NCBI RefSeq assembly: GCF_030653815.1
Contig: NZ_JAURYQ010000013.1
Span: 1 to 64,000 of the forward strand
Source: Rhodoferax sp.
Lineage (GTDB): Bacteria; Pseudomonadota; Gammaproteobacteria; Burkholderiales; Burkholderiaceae_C
DNA length: 64,000 nucleotides
Reading direction: 5' to 3'
Shown here: positions 18,235 through 26,689 of the stretch, piece after piece
Position numbering within the stretch: position 1 is the stretch's first letter
Layout of the letters: every line of letters starts with the position of its first letter
Notes under the pieces: model-generated
Seen by the model: only the letters and a program-made list of their open reading frames with translations
Told to the model about the DNA's origin: nothing
Databases searched by the model: none
Position numbers and translations under genes: made by a program

Positions 18235-19437
18235 ATGGCTTCTAAATTTTCTTTTGTGGCAGTGGCAGCGGTTGGTATCGCACTGGCCGGCGGCGTGGCC
18301 TGGTGGCTGCAGTCGCGCCCCCAGTTGCCCAACCCCATCAAGGGTGCCGAGGGCAGTGCCGCGCGACCTGCCGGCGGCGCGCCGGGTGCTCCCCGGGTGG
18401 TGGGTGTGGAAGTGGCCCGGGTCGCGGTGCAGGCGCTGCGTGACGATGCCCAGTCTGTGGGCAGTTTGCGCGCACGCAACAGCGTGATGTTGCGCCCCGA
18501 GTTGGTCGGGCGCATCACGGCGCTCAATTTCAAGGACGGTGGCCCGGTGCGCAAGGGCCAGGTGCTGGTCCAGTTTGACAACCAGTTGCAGCAGGCCGAG
18601 GTGCAGCAAATGCAGGCGCAACTCGCCATTGCCCAGGCCAATTACCAACGCACCCAGGAACTCGTGGCTGAGAAGTTCCTGGCCCAACAAACGCTTGACA
18701 CCAGCGCGGCCAATCTCAAGGTCGCACAGGCTCAACTGGCGCTGGCCCAGGCGCGTTTGGGCCGCATGGCGGTGCGTGCCCCCTTTGACGGCACGGCCGG
18801 CATCCGGCTGGTGAATGTGGGCGACTACGTGAAAGACGGCACCGACCTGGTGGCCCTGGAGGATGCGCGCCAGATGCTGGTCGACTACCGGCTGCCCGAG
18901 CGCTACGGCGGAATGGTCAAATCGGGGCAAAGCGTCGAGCTGACACTCGACGCCTTGCCTGGTCGCAGTTTCAGGGCGGCTGTCGAAGCCATTGATCCGC
19001 TGCTGGACACCACCGGACGCTCTGTGGGCGTGCGCGCCTTGCTGGCGGTGCCCGAGCGTGCGCCGTTGCGCACCGGCATGTCGGCCCGTGTGACCACGGT
19101 GTTTTCAATCAACGAGGCGGCGCTGGTGGTGCCGGAAGAAGCGCTTGTGCCACAAGGCGGCAAGCAGTTTGTCATCCAGCTGGTCGCGCCGCCCGCCGGA
19201 ACCACGCTGCCCGCCGACAGCCAATTTGTCTCGCAGCGTCAAGAGGTCAAGCTGGGCGTGCGCCGTGCCGGTCGGGTTGAAATCGTGGCGGGCTTGGCCG
19301 CAGGCGACACCGTGGTGGTGGCCGGCCAGCAGCGGCTGCAAAAAGACGGCTCACCGGTGCGCATCGTGGCGCTCGGCAAGCCCGCGGGCAAAGCGGCTTC
19401 TGGCTCCGCGCCAGCCGCTGATGCGCCAGGACACTGA
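18235..19437 (+). CDS. RND efflux periplasmic adaptor (membrane fusion protein)
   Basis: This 400-aa AcrA/MexA-type adaptor couples an inner-membrane RND pump to an outer-membrane channel. It has one N-terminal membrane or signal segment (about 5-24), the lipoyl half-motif 'LRPELVGRITALNFKDGGPV', an alpha-hairpin (about 120-180, 'QAQLAIAQANYQRTQELVAE'), the second lipoyl half ('MAVRAPFDGTAGIRLVNVGD'), and beta-barrel and membrane-proximal domains. It lacks an obvious lipobox. The pump gene starts 2 bp after its stop, so they form an operon. No TolC-type gene is present. Confidence 0.93.
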   Translation: MASKFSFVAVAAVGIALAGGVAWWLQSRPQLPNPIKGAEGSAARPAGGAPGAPRVVGVEVARVAVQALRDDAQSVGSLRARNSVMLRPELVGRITALNFKDGGPVRKGQVLVQFDNQLQQAEVQQMQAQLAIAQANYQRTQELVAEKFLAQQTLDTSAANLKVAQAQLALAQARLGRMAVRAPFDGTAGIRLVNVGDYVKDGTDLVALEDARQMLVDYRLPERYGGMVKSGQSVELTLDALPGRSFRAAVEAIDPLLDTTGRSVGVRALLAVPERAPLRTGMSARVTTVFSINEAALVVPEEALVPQGGKQFVIQLVAPPAGTTLPADSQFVSQRQEVKLGVRRAGRVEIVAGLAAGDTVVVAGQQRLQKDGSPVRIVALGKPAGKAASGSAPAADAPGH

Positions 19438-19439
19438 TC

Positions 19440-22400
19440 ATGCAACTGGCTGAAACCTCCATCCGCCGCCCGGTCTTTGCCACCGTGCTGTCCCTGCTGA
19501 TCGTGCTGATTGGCGCGGTCTCCTTCAACAGTCTGACGGTGCGCGAGTACCCCAAGATCGACGAGCCCGTGGTGTCGGTGTCCACTACCTTTGCTGGCGC
19601 TTCCAGCGAGGTCATGGAAACCCAGGTCAGCAAGGTGCTGGAAGACTCGCTCTCGGGCATCGAGGGCGTGGACGTGATCACCTCCACCAGCCGCCAGGAG
19701 CGCAGCCAGATCAGCGTGCGTTTTGCCCTGACCCGCGATGCCGATGCCGCCGCCGCCGATGTGCGCGACAAGGTCACCCGGGTGCGCCAGCGCCTGCCCC
19801 AAGGCATAGACGAGCCGGTCATTGCCAAGGTCGAGGCCGAGTCCTTCCCGGTGATTTTTCTGGCCCTGAGTTCTGATACCCACACCGCGCTGCAACTCTC
19901 CGAGATGGCCAACACCCTGGTCAAGCCGGTGCTGCAAACGGCACCGGGAGCCGCCGAGGTGAATATTTACGGCGAGCGCAAATTTGCCATGCGCATCTGG
20001 GCCGACCCTGACAAACTGGCGGCCTACAAGCTCACCGTGCAAGACCTCGAGGACGCCTTGCGCCGCGCCAACCTGGAGGTGCCGGCCGGGCGCATCGAGA
20101 GCGCCCAGCGCGAGTTCAACGTCACCGCCGCCACCGATCTTTCGCAGCCCCGGGAATTTTCCCAGGTGGTGATTCGCACGGTCAATGGCCAGCCGATTCG
20201 CATTGGCGACGTGGCCCGGGTCCAGGAGGCACCGGTGGATGAGCGCTCCTTTGTGCGCCTGAATGGGCGCGACGCCGTGGGCGTGGGCGTGGTGCGGCAA
20301 AGCACTGCCAACCCGCTGGACCTGAGCGCGGGCGTGCGCGGCCTGCTCGACAAATTGCGCCGTGACTTGCCGCCGGGCGTGCAAATCGAGGTGGCCAACG
20401 ACAACTCGGTGTTCATCGACGAGTCCATCAAGGCCGTCTTCATCACCATTGTCGAAGCCGCAGTGCTGGTGGCGCTGGTGATTTTTGTCTTTTTGCGCAC
20501 GCTGCGCGCCTCGCTGATTCCGCTCATCACTATTCCCGTGTCGCTGATCGGCACCTTTGCCATGATGGCGCTGGCGGGCTTCAGCATCAATACCCTGACG
20601 CTGCTGGCGCTGGTGCTGGCGATTGGTCTGGTGGTCGATGACGCCATCGTCATGCTGGAGAACATTTACCGCCACATCGAGGAAGGCATGGCGCCGTTTC
20701 AGGCCGCCATCAAAGGTGCGCGCGAGGTCGGCTTTGCCATTGTGGCCATGACCATGACGCTGGTGGCGGTGTACGCGCCGCTGGCGTTTTCGCCCGGGCG
20801 CACCGGGCGCCTGTTCACCGAATTTGCACTGGCGCTGGCGGGTGCGGTGGTGATTTCGGGCGTTGTTGCGCTCACTTTGTCACCCATGCTGTCGTCCTTG
20901 CTGCTGCGCCACAATCCGCACCCGACCTGGTTTGATTCGCACATGGAAAACCTGCTGCAATGGGTGACGCGGGTGTACGCCAGGCTGTTGGCCTGGTCCC
21001 TGCACCGGCGCGCCCTGGTGCTGTTGGTGATGGTGGCCAGCGGTGCGGTGTCCTGGTGGGTGCTGGGCGACATCAAGCGCGAACTGGCGCCGCTCGAAGA
21101 CCGGGGCGTGGTCTTGGCGCGCGTCAGCGCACCCGACGGCGCCACCCTGGCTTACACCGACCGCTATGTGCGCGGGGTGGAAAAAATAGCCGAGGACTAC
21201 CCCGAGTTCGACCGCATTTTTGCCACTGTGGGCAACCCCACGGTGTCCCAGGCCAATGTGTTTTTCAGGGCCAAACCCTGGGATGAGCGCGAGCGCACCA
21301 CGCTGGACATGGCCCGCGCCATGACGCCGCGTTTTTCAAGCTTGTCGGGCGTCAACGCCACCCCGATCACGCCGCCGTCGCTGGGTCAGGGCTTTCGCAG
21401 CCAGCCGATTGAATTCGTCATCATCACCTCGGACAGTTACCAGGAGCTGGCGAAAACCGTTCGTGCTTTCGAGGACGAACTGGCCAAAAACCCCGGCTTT
21501 GTCCAGGTGGACTCGGATTTGCGCCTGAACAAGCCCGAGATCAAGCTCGAAGTGAACCGCGAGCGCGCCGCCGACCTGGGCGTCAGTGTCGATGCCATCG
21601 CGCGTTCCATCGAGACCTTGCTGGGTGGGCGCAAGGTGACGCGCTACAAGCGCGGCGGCGAGCAATACGACGTGATCGTGCAAACCACGGCCTCGGGGCG
21701 CGACACGCCCGACGACATTGAAAAAATATTTGTCCGCGGCAAGGGGGTGGAGCTGATCCCGCTGTCCAGCCTGGTGACCATCCGCGAAGTGGTGGTGCCG
21801 CGCGAACTGATCCACTTTGGCCAGCGTCGCGCCGCCACCATCACGGCCAACCTGACGGCCACTTATTCGGTGGGCGAGGCGCTGGACTTCATGGACGCCA
21901 CCGCCAAGACCGTGCTCAAGCCCGGTTACGCCACCGACCTGAATGGCATCAGCCGTGAGTTCAAAAAATCATCTGATTCACTCACGCTGGTCTTTGCGTT
22001 GGCGCTGCTGTTTATTTTTCTGGTGCTGGCGGCGCAGTTCGAGAGCTTCGTTGATCCGTTTGTGATTTTGTTCAGCGTGCCGCTGTCCATGGCCGGCGCG
22101 CTGCTGGCGCTCAAATGGTCGGGCGGCACGCTCAATGTGTTCAGCCAGATCGGGCTCATCACGCTGGTCGGCTTGATCACCAAGCATGGCATTTTGATCG
22201 TGGAATTTGCCAACAAGCTGCGCGAGCAGGGGCTGGACACCCTGGCCGCCATCCAGCAGTCGGCGGCCCAGCGCCTGCGTCCCATCATGATGACCACCGG
22301 TGCCATGGTGCTGGGTGCGGTACCGCTGGCCATTTCCACCGGTGCCGGTGCCGAAAGCCGGCAGCAAATTGGCTGGGTGATTGTGGGCGGCATGAGCCTG

Positions 22401-22514
22401 GGCACCTTGCTCACGGTCTTTGTGGTGCCCACCATGTACACCTTGCTGGCGCGTAAAAAGGTGCCCGGGCCCAAGACGGAACCGGCTTTAAGCCCGGCGG
22501 TCAAACCCGGTTAA
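19440..22514 (+). CDS. RND-family multidrug efflux permease (AcrB/MexB-like, HAE1)
   Basis: This 1024-aa proton-driven pump has twelve expected membrane helices and two large periplasmic loops. The start 'ETSIRRPVFATVLSLLIVLI' and the proton-relay helix 'LVLAIGLVVDDAIVMLENIY', with the paired Asp, are canonical. The duplicated C-terminal half has 'GLITLVGLITKHGILIVEF' and 'RLRPIMMTTGAMVLGAVPL'. It works with the adaptor encoded directly upstream and presumably with a TolC-type channel encoded elsewhere. Substrates cannot be deduced; MdtB- or MexF-like groups are possible. Confidence 0.94.
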   Translation: MQLAETSIRRPVFATVLSLLIVLIGAVSFNSLTVREYPKIDEPVVSVSTTFAGASSEVMETQVSKVLEDSLSGIEGVDVITSTSRQERSQISVRFALTRDADAAAADVRDKVTRVRQRLPQGIDEPVIAKVEAESFPVIFLALSSDTHTALQLSEMANTLVKPVLQTAPGAAEVNIYGERKFAMRIWADPDKLAAYKLTVQDLEDALRRANLEVPAGRIESAQREFNVTAATDLSQPREFSQVVIRTVNGQPIRIGDVARVQEAPVDERSFVRLNGRDAVGVGVVRQSTANPLDLSAGVRGLLDKLRRDLPPGVQIEVANDNSVFIDESIKAVFITIVEAAVLVALVIFVFLRTLRASLIPLITIPVSLIGTFAMMALAGFSINTLTLLALVLAIGLVVDDAIVMLENIYRHIEEGMAPFQAAIKGAREVGFAIVAMTMTLVAVYAPLAFSPGRTGRLFTEFALALAGAVVISGVVALTLSPMLSSLLLRHNPHPTWFDSHMENLLQWVTRVYARLLAWSLHRRALVLLVMVASGAVSWWVLGDIKRELAPLEDRGVVLARVSAPDGATLAYTDRYVRGVEKIAEDYPEFDRIFATVGNPTVSQANVFFRAKPWDERERTTLDMARAMTPRFSSLSGVNATPITPPSLGQGFRSQPIEFVIITSDSYQELAKTVRAFEDELAKNPGFVQVDSDLRLNKPEIKLEVNRERAADLGVSVDAIARSIETLLGGRKVTRYKRGGEQYDVIVQTTASGRDTPDDIEKIFVRGKGVELIPLSSLVTIREVVVPRELIHFGQRRAATITANLTATYSVGEALDFMDATAKTVLKPGYATDLNGISREFKKSSDSLTLVFALALLFIFLVLAAQFESFVDPFVILFSVPLSMAGALLALKWSGGTLNVFSQIGLITLVGLITKHGILIVEFANKLREQGLDTLAAIQQSAAQRLRPIMMTTGAMVLGAVPLAISTGAGAESRQQIGWVIVGGMSLGTLLTVFVVPTMYTLLARKKVPGPKTEPALSPAVKPG

Positions 22515-22720
22515 CGCGAAAGAACAGCGTCAGGTCGTTTCCCCCGCCCTGCGGGCCCCTCCTAACCTGCGCAGAGCACCCAGACAAGCTGCTTTATCGC
22601 GCGGCCGTCAAAGCATTCCCGCGCTGTGTCTGCCAGCGAACAGACCTTTCCGGATGCCCCGCCTATAACCTGATCTGCCCAAGGCGATTCCGCTTTCGGA
22701 GCTCAGTTACAGGAGATTCC
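22515..22720. other. Intergenic region ahead of the DUF4398 operon
   Basis: These 206 bp hold a GC-rich inverted stretch near 22553-22566 (CGCCCTGCGGGC), which may end the RND transcript, and the CRP/FNR-type palindrome at 22627. AGGAG precedes the next gene by five bases. Confidence 0.4.
22627..22642. promoter_or_regulatory. CRP/FNR-type palindrome, site A (TGTCTGCCAGCGAACA)
   Basis: TGTCTG-CCAG-CGAACA is a member of the 16-bp family TGTGCG-N4-CGCACA. Its centre is about 86 bp upstream of the DUF4398 lipoprotein start. Confidence 0.5.
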
Positions 22721-23098
22721 ATGACGAAAATGAACACCCGAGGCGGCCTCGCCTTGTTGTCTGCCGCCGCCCTTGCGCTGACGGTGGGTTGCACCAGTTT
22801 GAAGACCCCTGCAACCGCCGATGTGGCGGTGTCGAATGCCGCCGTGGCCAATGCGGCGGGTGCCGGTGGCGCCCAGTATGCGCCGCTCGAAATGACCGCA
22901 GCCCGGGAAAAACTGGCACTGGCCAACAAAGCCATGCTGGCCAAGGACTACAAGCTGGCGATCGAACTGGCCAACCAGGCCCAAGCCGATGCCAAGCTGG
23001 CGCAAAGCAAAGCCAGTTCCATCAAGGCACAGGCTGCTGCCGATGTCTTGCAGGATGACATCCGCGTGCTGCGCGAAGAGCTCGATCGTCCGCGTTAA
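22721..23098 (+). CDS. DUF4398-domain lipoprotein
   Basis: This 125-aa predicted lipoprotein has a signal peptide ending in lipobox 'LTVGC' (Cys24) and a helical DUF4398 region ('YAPLEMTAAREKLALANKAM', 'YKLAIELANQAQADAKLA') made of Ala-rich amphipathic helices. No catalytic residues are visible. It is the first gene of a three-gene unit with an OmpA-type protein and a coiled-coil protein and has a palindromic operator-like site upstream. The role is probably envelope maintenance under stress (inferred from context). Confidence 0.82.
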   Translation: MTKMNTRGGLALLSAAALALTVGCTSLKTPATADVAVSNAAVANAAGAGGAQYAPLEMTAAREKLALANKAMLAKDYKLAIELANQAQADAKLAQSKASSIKAQAAADVLQDDIRVLREELDRPR

Positions 23099-23125
23099 AC
23101 CCTTTTCATCCTGACAGGAAAAATC

Positions 23126-24058
23126 ATGACTAAAACAAAATTGGCCCCGATCGTTCTGGCGGTCGCCGCCCTCATGGCGGGCTGCAGCTCAAGCCCTAAA
23201 ACCACCTCCCTGCTGGAGCAGGCCCGAGACGACTACACCGTGGCTCAAGGCAATCCCAACGTGGCTACTTACGCGCCACTGGAAATGAGGCAGGCCACCG
23301 AGGCCATGGCCCAGGCCAATGTGGAAGCCAAGGAGCGCGGCAGCGACGACAAGATCAACAACCTGGCTTACCTGGCCAAGCAAAAAATTGCCCTGACACA
23401 AGAGGTGACGAAACGCAAGATGGCCGAGGCAGAAATCGCCACGGCGGGCAAGGAGCGTGACCAGATGCGCCTGGACTCGCGCACCAACGAAGCCAATGCC
23501 GCCAAACTGAGTGCTGAAAGAGCCACCCTGGCCGCACAACAGGCGCAAAGCAATGCCGCCCAGTCACAACTTGCCGCCCAGCAAGCCCAACTGGATGCCG
23601 CCAACGCCCAGCGCCAGACGCAAGAGGCTCAGGCCCGCGCCGCACAGCTTGAAGCCCAACTGGCTGATCTGGCCGCCAAAAAGACCGCACGCGGCATCGT
23701 CATCACGCTGGGTGACGTGCTGTTCGGTACCGACCTGTCGCGCCTGACCGCCGACGGCATGCGCAGCGCCCAGAAGCTGGCTGATGTGCTGCAGCAAAAC
23801 CCGCAGCGCAAGGTGCTGATTGAAGGCTTTGCCGACAGCACGGGCGCCGCCGACTACAACCAGGGTTTGTCAGAGCGCCGTGCCGGTGCGGTGCGTACCG
23901 CCCTGCTGGAGATGGGGGTGGCGCGTGAGCGCATTGACATGCGCGGTTACGGCGAATCTTTTCCGGTGGCTGGCAATGACAGCGCCGCGGGTCGCCAGCT
24001 CAACCGTCGTGTCGAGATCATTTTGTCGGATGACAGCGGCAAGGTGATTGCACGCTGA
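23126..24058 (+). CDS. OmpA-family lipoprotein with DUF4398 and coiled coil
   Basis: This 310-aa protein has a lipobox 'LMAGC' (Cys20), a DUF4398-like stretch repeating the 'YAPLEMRQATEAM' motif of the preceding gene, a long Ala/Gln-rich coiled coil (about 85-190), and a C-terminal OmpA/Pal peptidoglycan-binding domain. That domain carries 'GFADSTGAADYNQGLSERRA', then 'GYGESFPVAGND', and ends in 'NRRVEIIL'. Such proteins tether the outer membrane to the cell wall across the periplasm. It lies 27 bp after the DUF4398 gene. The shared motif suggests the two arose by duplication and may interact. Confidence 0.9.
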   Translation: MTKTKLAPIVLAVAALMAGCSSSPKTTSLLEQARDDYTVAQGNPNVATYAPLEMRQATEAMAQANVEAKERGSDDKINNLAYLAKQKIALTQEVTKRKMAEAEIATAGKERDQMRLDSRTNEANAAKLSAERATLAAQQAQSNAAQSQLAAQQAQLDAANAQRQTQEAQARAAQLEAQLADLAAKKTARGIVITLGDVLFGTDLSRLTADGMRSAQKLADVLQQNPQRKVLIEGFADSTGAADYNQGLSERRAGAVRTALLEMGVARERIDMRGYGESFPVAGNDSAAGRQLNRRVEIILSDDSGKVIAR

Positions 24059-24088
24059 TTTCCAAGTCATTCAACCCAAGGAAAAATC

Positions 24089-24373
24089 ATGACCACCAAA
24101 AATGTGTACATCGAAAAAATGAAGTCGCAGCTTGACGAGCTCAACGCCAGCATGAACAAGCTTGACGCCAAGGCCACCGAGGCCAAGGCCGACGCCCGCG
24201 CCGCTTACCTGGAAGAAATGCGCAAGCTGCGCCACCAGTCCAAGCTGGCCAGCGCCAAGCTCGATGAGCTCAAGGCGGCGGGCGAAGACAACTGGAACGT
24301 CATGACGACGGAAATGGAGAAGGTGCGAGAGGCTTTCGTGCATTCCTTCAACTACTTCAAATCCCAGATTTGA
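24089..24373 (+). CDS. Small coiled-coil protein, sll1863-family-like
   Basis: This 94-aa, highly charged, almost entirely helical protein ('MKSQLDELNASMNKLDAKAT', 'EEMRKLRHQSKLASAKLDEL') has no signal peptide. It resembles the sll1863-type stress-response proteins by its length and its closing amphipathic helix, but has no catalytic features. It is third in the DUF4398-OmpA unit (30 bp after OmpA; AAGGAAAA ahead of the ATG). Its last 17 bases overlap the convergent YihY gene. Confidence 0.7.
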   Translation: MTTKNVYIEKMKSQLDELNASMNKLDAKATEAKADARAAYLEEMRKLRHQSKLASAKLDELKAAGEDNWNVMTTEMEKVREAFVHSFNYFKSQI

Positions 24374-25229
24374 GCGTCTTTCTGGAGCCAAACAGGTTGG
24401 CGTAAACCCAGGTGAATTCGGCCCCGATCAAAAAGATCTGGGCCGAGTAATACACCCACAACAGCACCACCACCAGCGAGCCGGCAGCACCAAAGCCCGA
24501 CACGATGCCGCTGCTGCCAATATAGACGCCGATCAGGGCCTTGCCCAGGCTGAACAACAGGGCGGTGAACAGCGCACCGGTCCAGACGTCACGCCACAGC
24601 ACTTGGGCGCGCGGCATCACCTTGTAGATCAGGGCAAACATGGCGGTGACCAGGGCAAACCCGGCGGCCGCATTGCTGGCGCTGGCGATCGCGATCCAGC
24701 CGCCAAACAGCGGGCTCCACAAACGTTCCATGGTGGCCAGTGCGGCACTCAGCACCAGCGATACCATCAGCAAGAATCCGATCACCAGAATCATGCCAAA
24801 GGACAGCAAGCGGGCGCGCAGCAGGCGCAGCCAGCCGCTCACCGGTGCCGTGGCGGGCACGCGCCAGATGCGGTCGAGCGCCGTTTGCAGTTCCCCAAAC
24901 ACGGTGGTGGCCCCAATCAGCAACAGCAGCACGCCCAGCAGCGTGGCCCAGGTGCTCTCGGCGGGTTTGCCGACGCTGACCAGCAGCGCCTGAATGGCGT
25001 CCGCGCCGGGCTCACCCATCAAGGAGCGCAACTGCAGCGCAATCTCGCCGCGCGCCGCTTCCTGACCAAACACCAGTCCGGCCACGCTGACCACAATGAG
25101 CAGCAGCGGCGCCAGCGAGAACAGCGTGTAGTAAGCCAGGGCAGCGCCCATGCTGGGCACATCATCATCGAGCCAGGCATGAAAGACCTGTTTCAGCAAA
25201 ACCCAGTACAGCGGCAGGTCAAGGGGCAT
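24357..25229 (-). CDS. YihY/BrkB-family inner-membrane protein
   Basis: This 290-aa polytopic protein with about six membrane helices belongs to the YihY (formerly RNase BN) family. The signatures are 'PSMGAALAYYTLFSLAPLLL', 'WRDVWTGALFTALLFSLGKA', and 'GAAGSLVVVLLWVYYSAQIF' followed by 'GAEFTWVYA'. The function of the family is unknown. I use the ATG at 25229 rather than the TTG two codons earlier. It is probably the last gene of the minus-strand unit that begins with the glycine-zipper lipoprotein gene at 26383, with spacers of only 18 and 20 bp. Confidence 0.9.
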   Translation of the reverse strand: MPLDLPLYWVLLKQVFHAWLDDDVPSMGAALAYYTLFSLAPLLLIVVSVAGLVFGQEAARGEIALQLRSLMGEPGADAIQALLVSVGKPAESTWATLLGVLLLLIGATTVFGELQTALDRIWRVPATAPVSGWLRLLRARLLSFGMILVIGFLLMVSLVLSAALATMERLWSPLFGGWIAIASASNAAAGFALVTAMFALIYKVMPRAQVLWRDVWTGALFTALLFSLGKALIGVYIGSSGIVSGFGAAGSLVVVLLWVYYSAQIFLIGAEFTWVYANLFGSRKTLKSGI

Positions 25230-25247
25230 GGTCAAGGCAATGGGAGG

Positions 25248-26153
25248 TCAATACAAGGTTTGCTGGCGCAACACTTCCGTGCGCTTCATCGCCAGATAGT
25301 CTGAGCGATCCACGTCATGCAGCTGGCGCGGGTAACGCTCGACGGCGTTGAACCAGCTTTGCAGGCGATGCTCCAGCTGCGCCGCGGGGGCTTCGCGCCG
25401 CGACGCCAAAAAACTGTCAATGGCGAGGTAATAACGCATGGTGTTGCGTTCGACCACGCCGCGCACTCCCGAAACATAGTCCGTTTCGCCGTCTGCGCCG
25501 CCAGCCAGTCTGCTGAAGCCCACTTTGCCGGCACCCACGGTGGCCAGATAGGTCTGCATGGCCAGGCGCCCGGCAAAGCCCACGCTGTAGGCGTAGGTCA
25601 GGTGCACAAACGACTGCTGGTCTGGCAGTTCAACCACTTCCAGACGAATGCGGTAGTTGCTGGTGCCCAGCGGACCTTCTTTGGCGCTGAGCGTGATGGC
25701 AAAGTAGTTCTTGAAGGTTCTGGTTTCGTTGTAGCGAAACACCAGCCGGCTCGCATCTGCCATCGCCTGGGGTGTCTTTTTACCAATGTTGACCAGCAGG
25801 CGTGTGCCCTGCGGCCCGGCGACTGCGTGGCAATATTTGGTGTTGATGTGCAGAATCATCACGTCGCACCAGTGGTCAGCGGACTTCATTTCAGTCTTCA
25901 CGGCAGCAAACGGGTAGGGCACCACGGCAAAAATGTCGCCGGACAAACCAGTGGCACCTTCAGCCGATTGGAGCACCATGGGCTGTCCAAACGCGTTGTT
26001 TGTCAGGGCGGGTGACAGGCGCGTGTAGTCACCCAACAGGGCGCCTGCCGGCCCCGCATCGCTGGCAGCCCAGGCGCCACAGCAGGCGCAGGCCAACACC
26101 AGTGCTGCCAGGCGACGCAAGCTGTTGCCTGGCCAGGCGTGCGTTGCGCGCAT
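25248..26153 (-). CDS. Secreted protein of unknown function
   Basis: This 301-aa protein has a signal peptide (about 1-29, ending AWA-AS). I do not recognise the family. Visible features are 'WCDVMILHINTKYC', with two Cys that could form a disulfide, several aromatic-rich strand-like segments, and a helical C-terminal quarter ('LEHRLQSWFNAVERYPRQLH'). It probably acts in the periplasm or at the envelope. It lies between the glycine-zipper lipoprotein gene and the YihY gene with spacers of about 20 bp, so it is likely co-expressed with them. Confidence 0.75.
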   Translation of the reverse strand: MRATHAWPGNSLRRLAALVLACACCGAWAASDAGPAGALLGDYTRLSPALTNNAFGQPMVLQSAEGATGLSGDIFAVVPYPFAAVKTEMKSADHWCDVMILHINTKYCHAVAGPQGTRLLVNIGKKTPQAMADASRLVFRYNETRTFKNYFAITLSAKEGPLGTSNYRIRLEVVELPDQQSFVHLTYAYSVGFAGRLAMQTYLATVGAGKVGFSRLAGGADGETDYVSGVRGVVERNTMRYYLAIDSFLASRREAPAAQLEHRLQSWFNAVERYPRQLHDVDRSDYLAMKRTEVLRQQTLY

Positions 26154-26173
26154 GGGTCGAAAACAGGTCAGTG

Positions 26174-26383
26174 TTATTTGGTCACTTCGTGGCCAATGAC
26201 GCCACCCACGGCAGCACCGGCGGCCGTTCCCAACAGGCCACCACCGACGATGTTGCCGGCGACGCCACCGATCACGGCACCCGTTGCGGTACCTTTTTCC
26301 TGGTGCGTCATGCCGGCACAGCCACCCAGGCCCAGGGCGGCTAACAAAAGTGCGGCGGCAGAAATGCGTTGTGTAAAGTTCAT
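26174..26383 (-). CDS. Small glycine-zipper lipoprotein
   Basis: This 69-aa lipoprotein has a signal peptide with lipobox 'LGLGGC' (about Cys22) and a glycine-zipper 2TM-like segment ('GAVIGGVAGNIVGGGLLGTA', then 'GAAVGGVIGHEV'). Glycine-zipper lipoproteins of this size (OsmB-like) are often osmotic- or stress-induced. I start at the ATG at 26383 because the longer frame runs through the promoter region and has no signal peptide. Two palindromic operator-like sites lie upstream at 26478 and 26531. Confidence 0.82.
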   Translation of the reverse strand: MNFTQRISAAALLLAALGLGGCAGMTHQEKGTATGAVIGGVAGNIVGGGLLGTAAGAAVGGVIGHEVTK

Positions 26384-26477
26384 GAGAATTCTCCAGTCAG
26401 TTAAAAGTTGGATCGCGCAACGCAGCACATGCTGGCACGGACGAGCTTGCATTGTTGAATGCCTGCGGTGAGGGGTC

Positions 26478-26493
26478 TGTGCGCTTGCGCACA
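26478..26493. promoter_or_regulatory. CRP/FNR-type palindrome, site B1 (TGTGCGCTTGCGCACA)
   Basis: The half-sites TGTGCG and CGCACA are perfectly symmetric. The centre is about 102 bp upstream of the glycine-zipper lipoprotein start. Confidence 0.65.
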
Positions 26494-26530
26494 CAGGCAG
26501 GATGGTTTTTGTGCCTGAATCATGGGCCTG

Positions 26531-26546
26531 TGTGTGCCAGCGCACA
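26531..26546. promoter_or_regulatory. CRP/FNR-type palindrome, site B2 (TGTGTGCCAGCGCACA)
   Basis: There is one mismatch between half-sites. The site lies about 150 bp upstream of the hybrid histidine kinase start and 53 bp from site B1. Confidence 0.6.
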
Positions 26547-26689
26547 AACCTTGCAAGCCGGTACCGGTAGGCTGGAAGCATGTCAATCGATGACCCTGTC
26601 AGGCAAAACAAGAGCCCTTGGGCGACAGATGCGTGTATAAGGGGTATCCATTTCGCGTCTAGTCAGTCCTGCATCACGAGTACCCCATT

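Larger units (their letters stand above)
26384..26689. other. Divergent regulatory region, glycine-zipper unit / hybrid kinase operon
   Basis: This 306-bp region has no gene. It carries two near-perfect 16-bp palindromes, at 26478 and 26531, whose centres are 53 bp apart, about five helical turns, so they would lie on the same face of the DNA. Confidence 0.6.
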
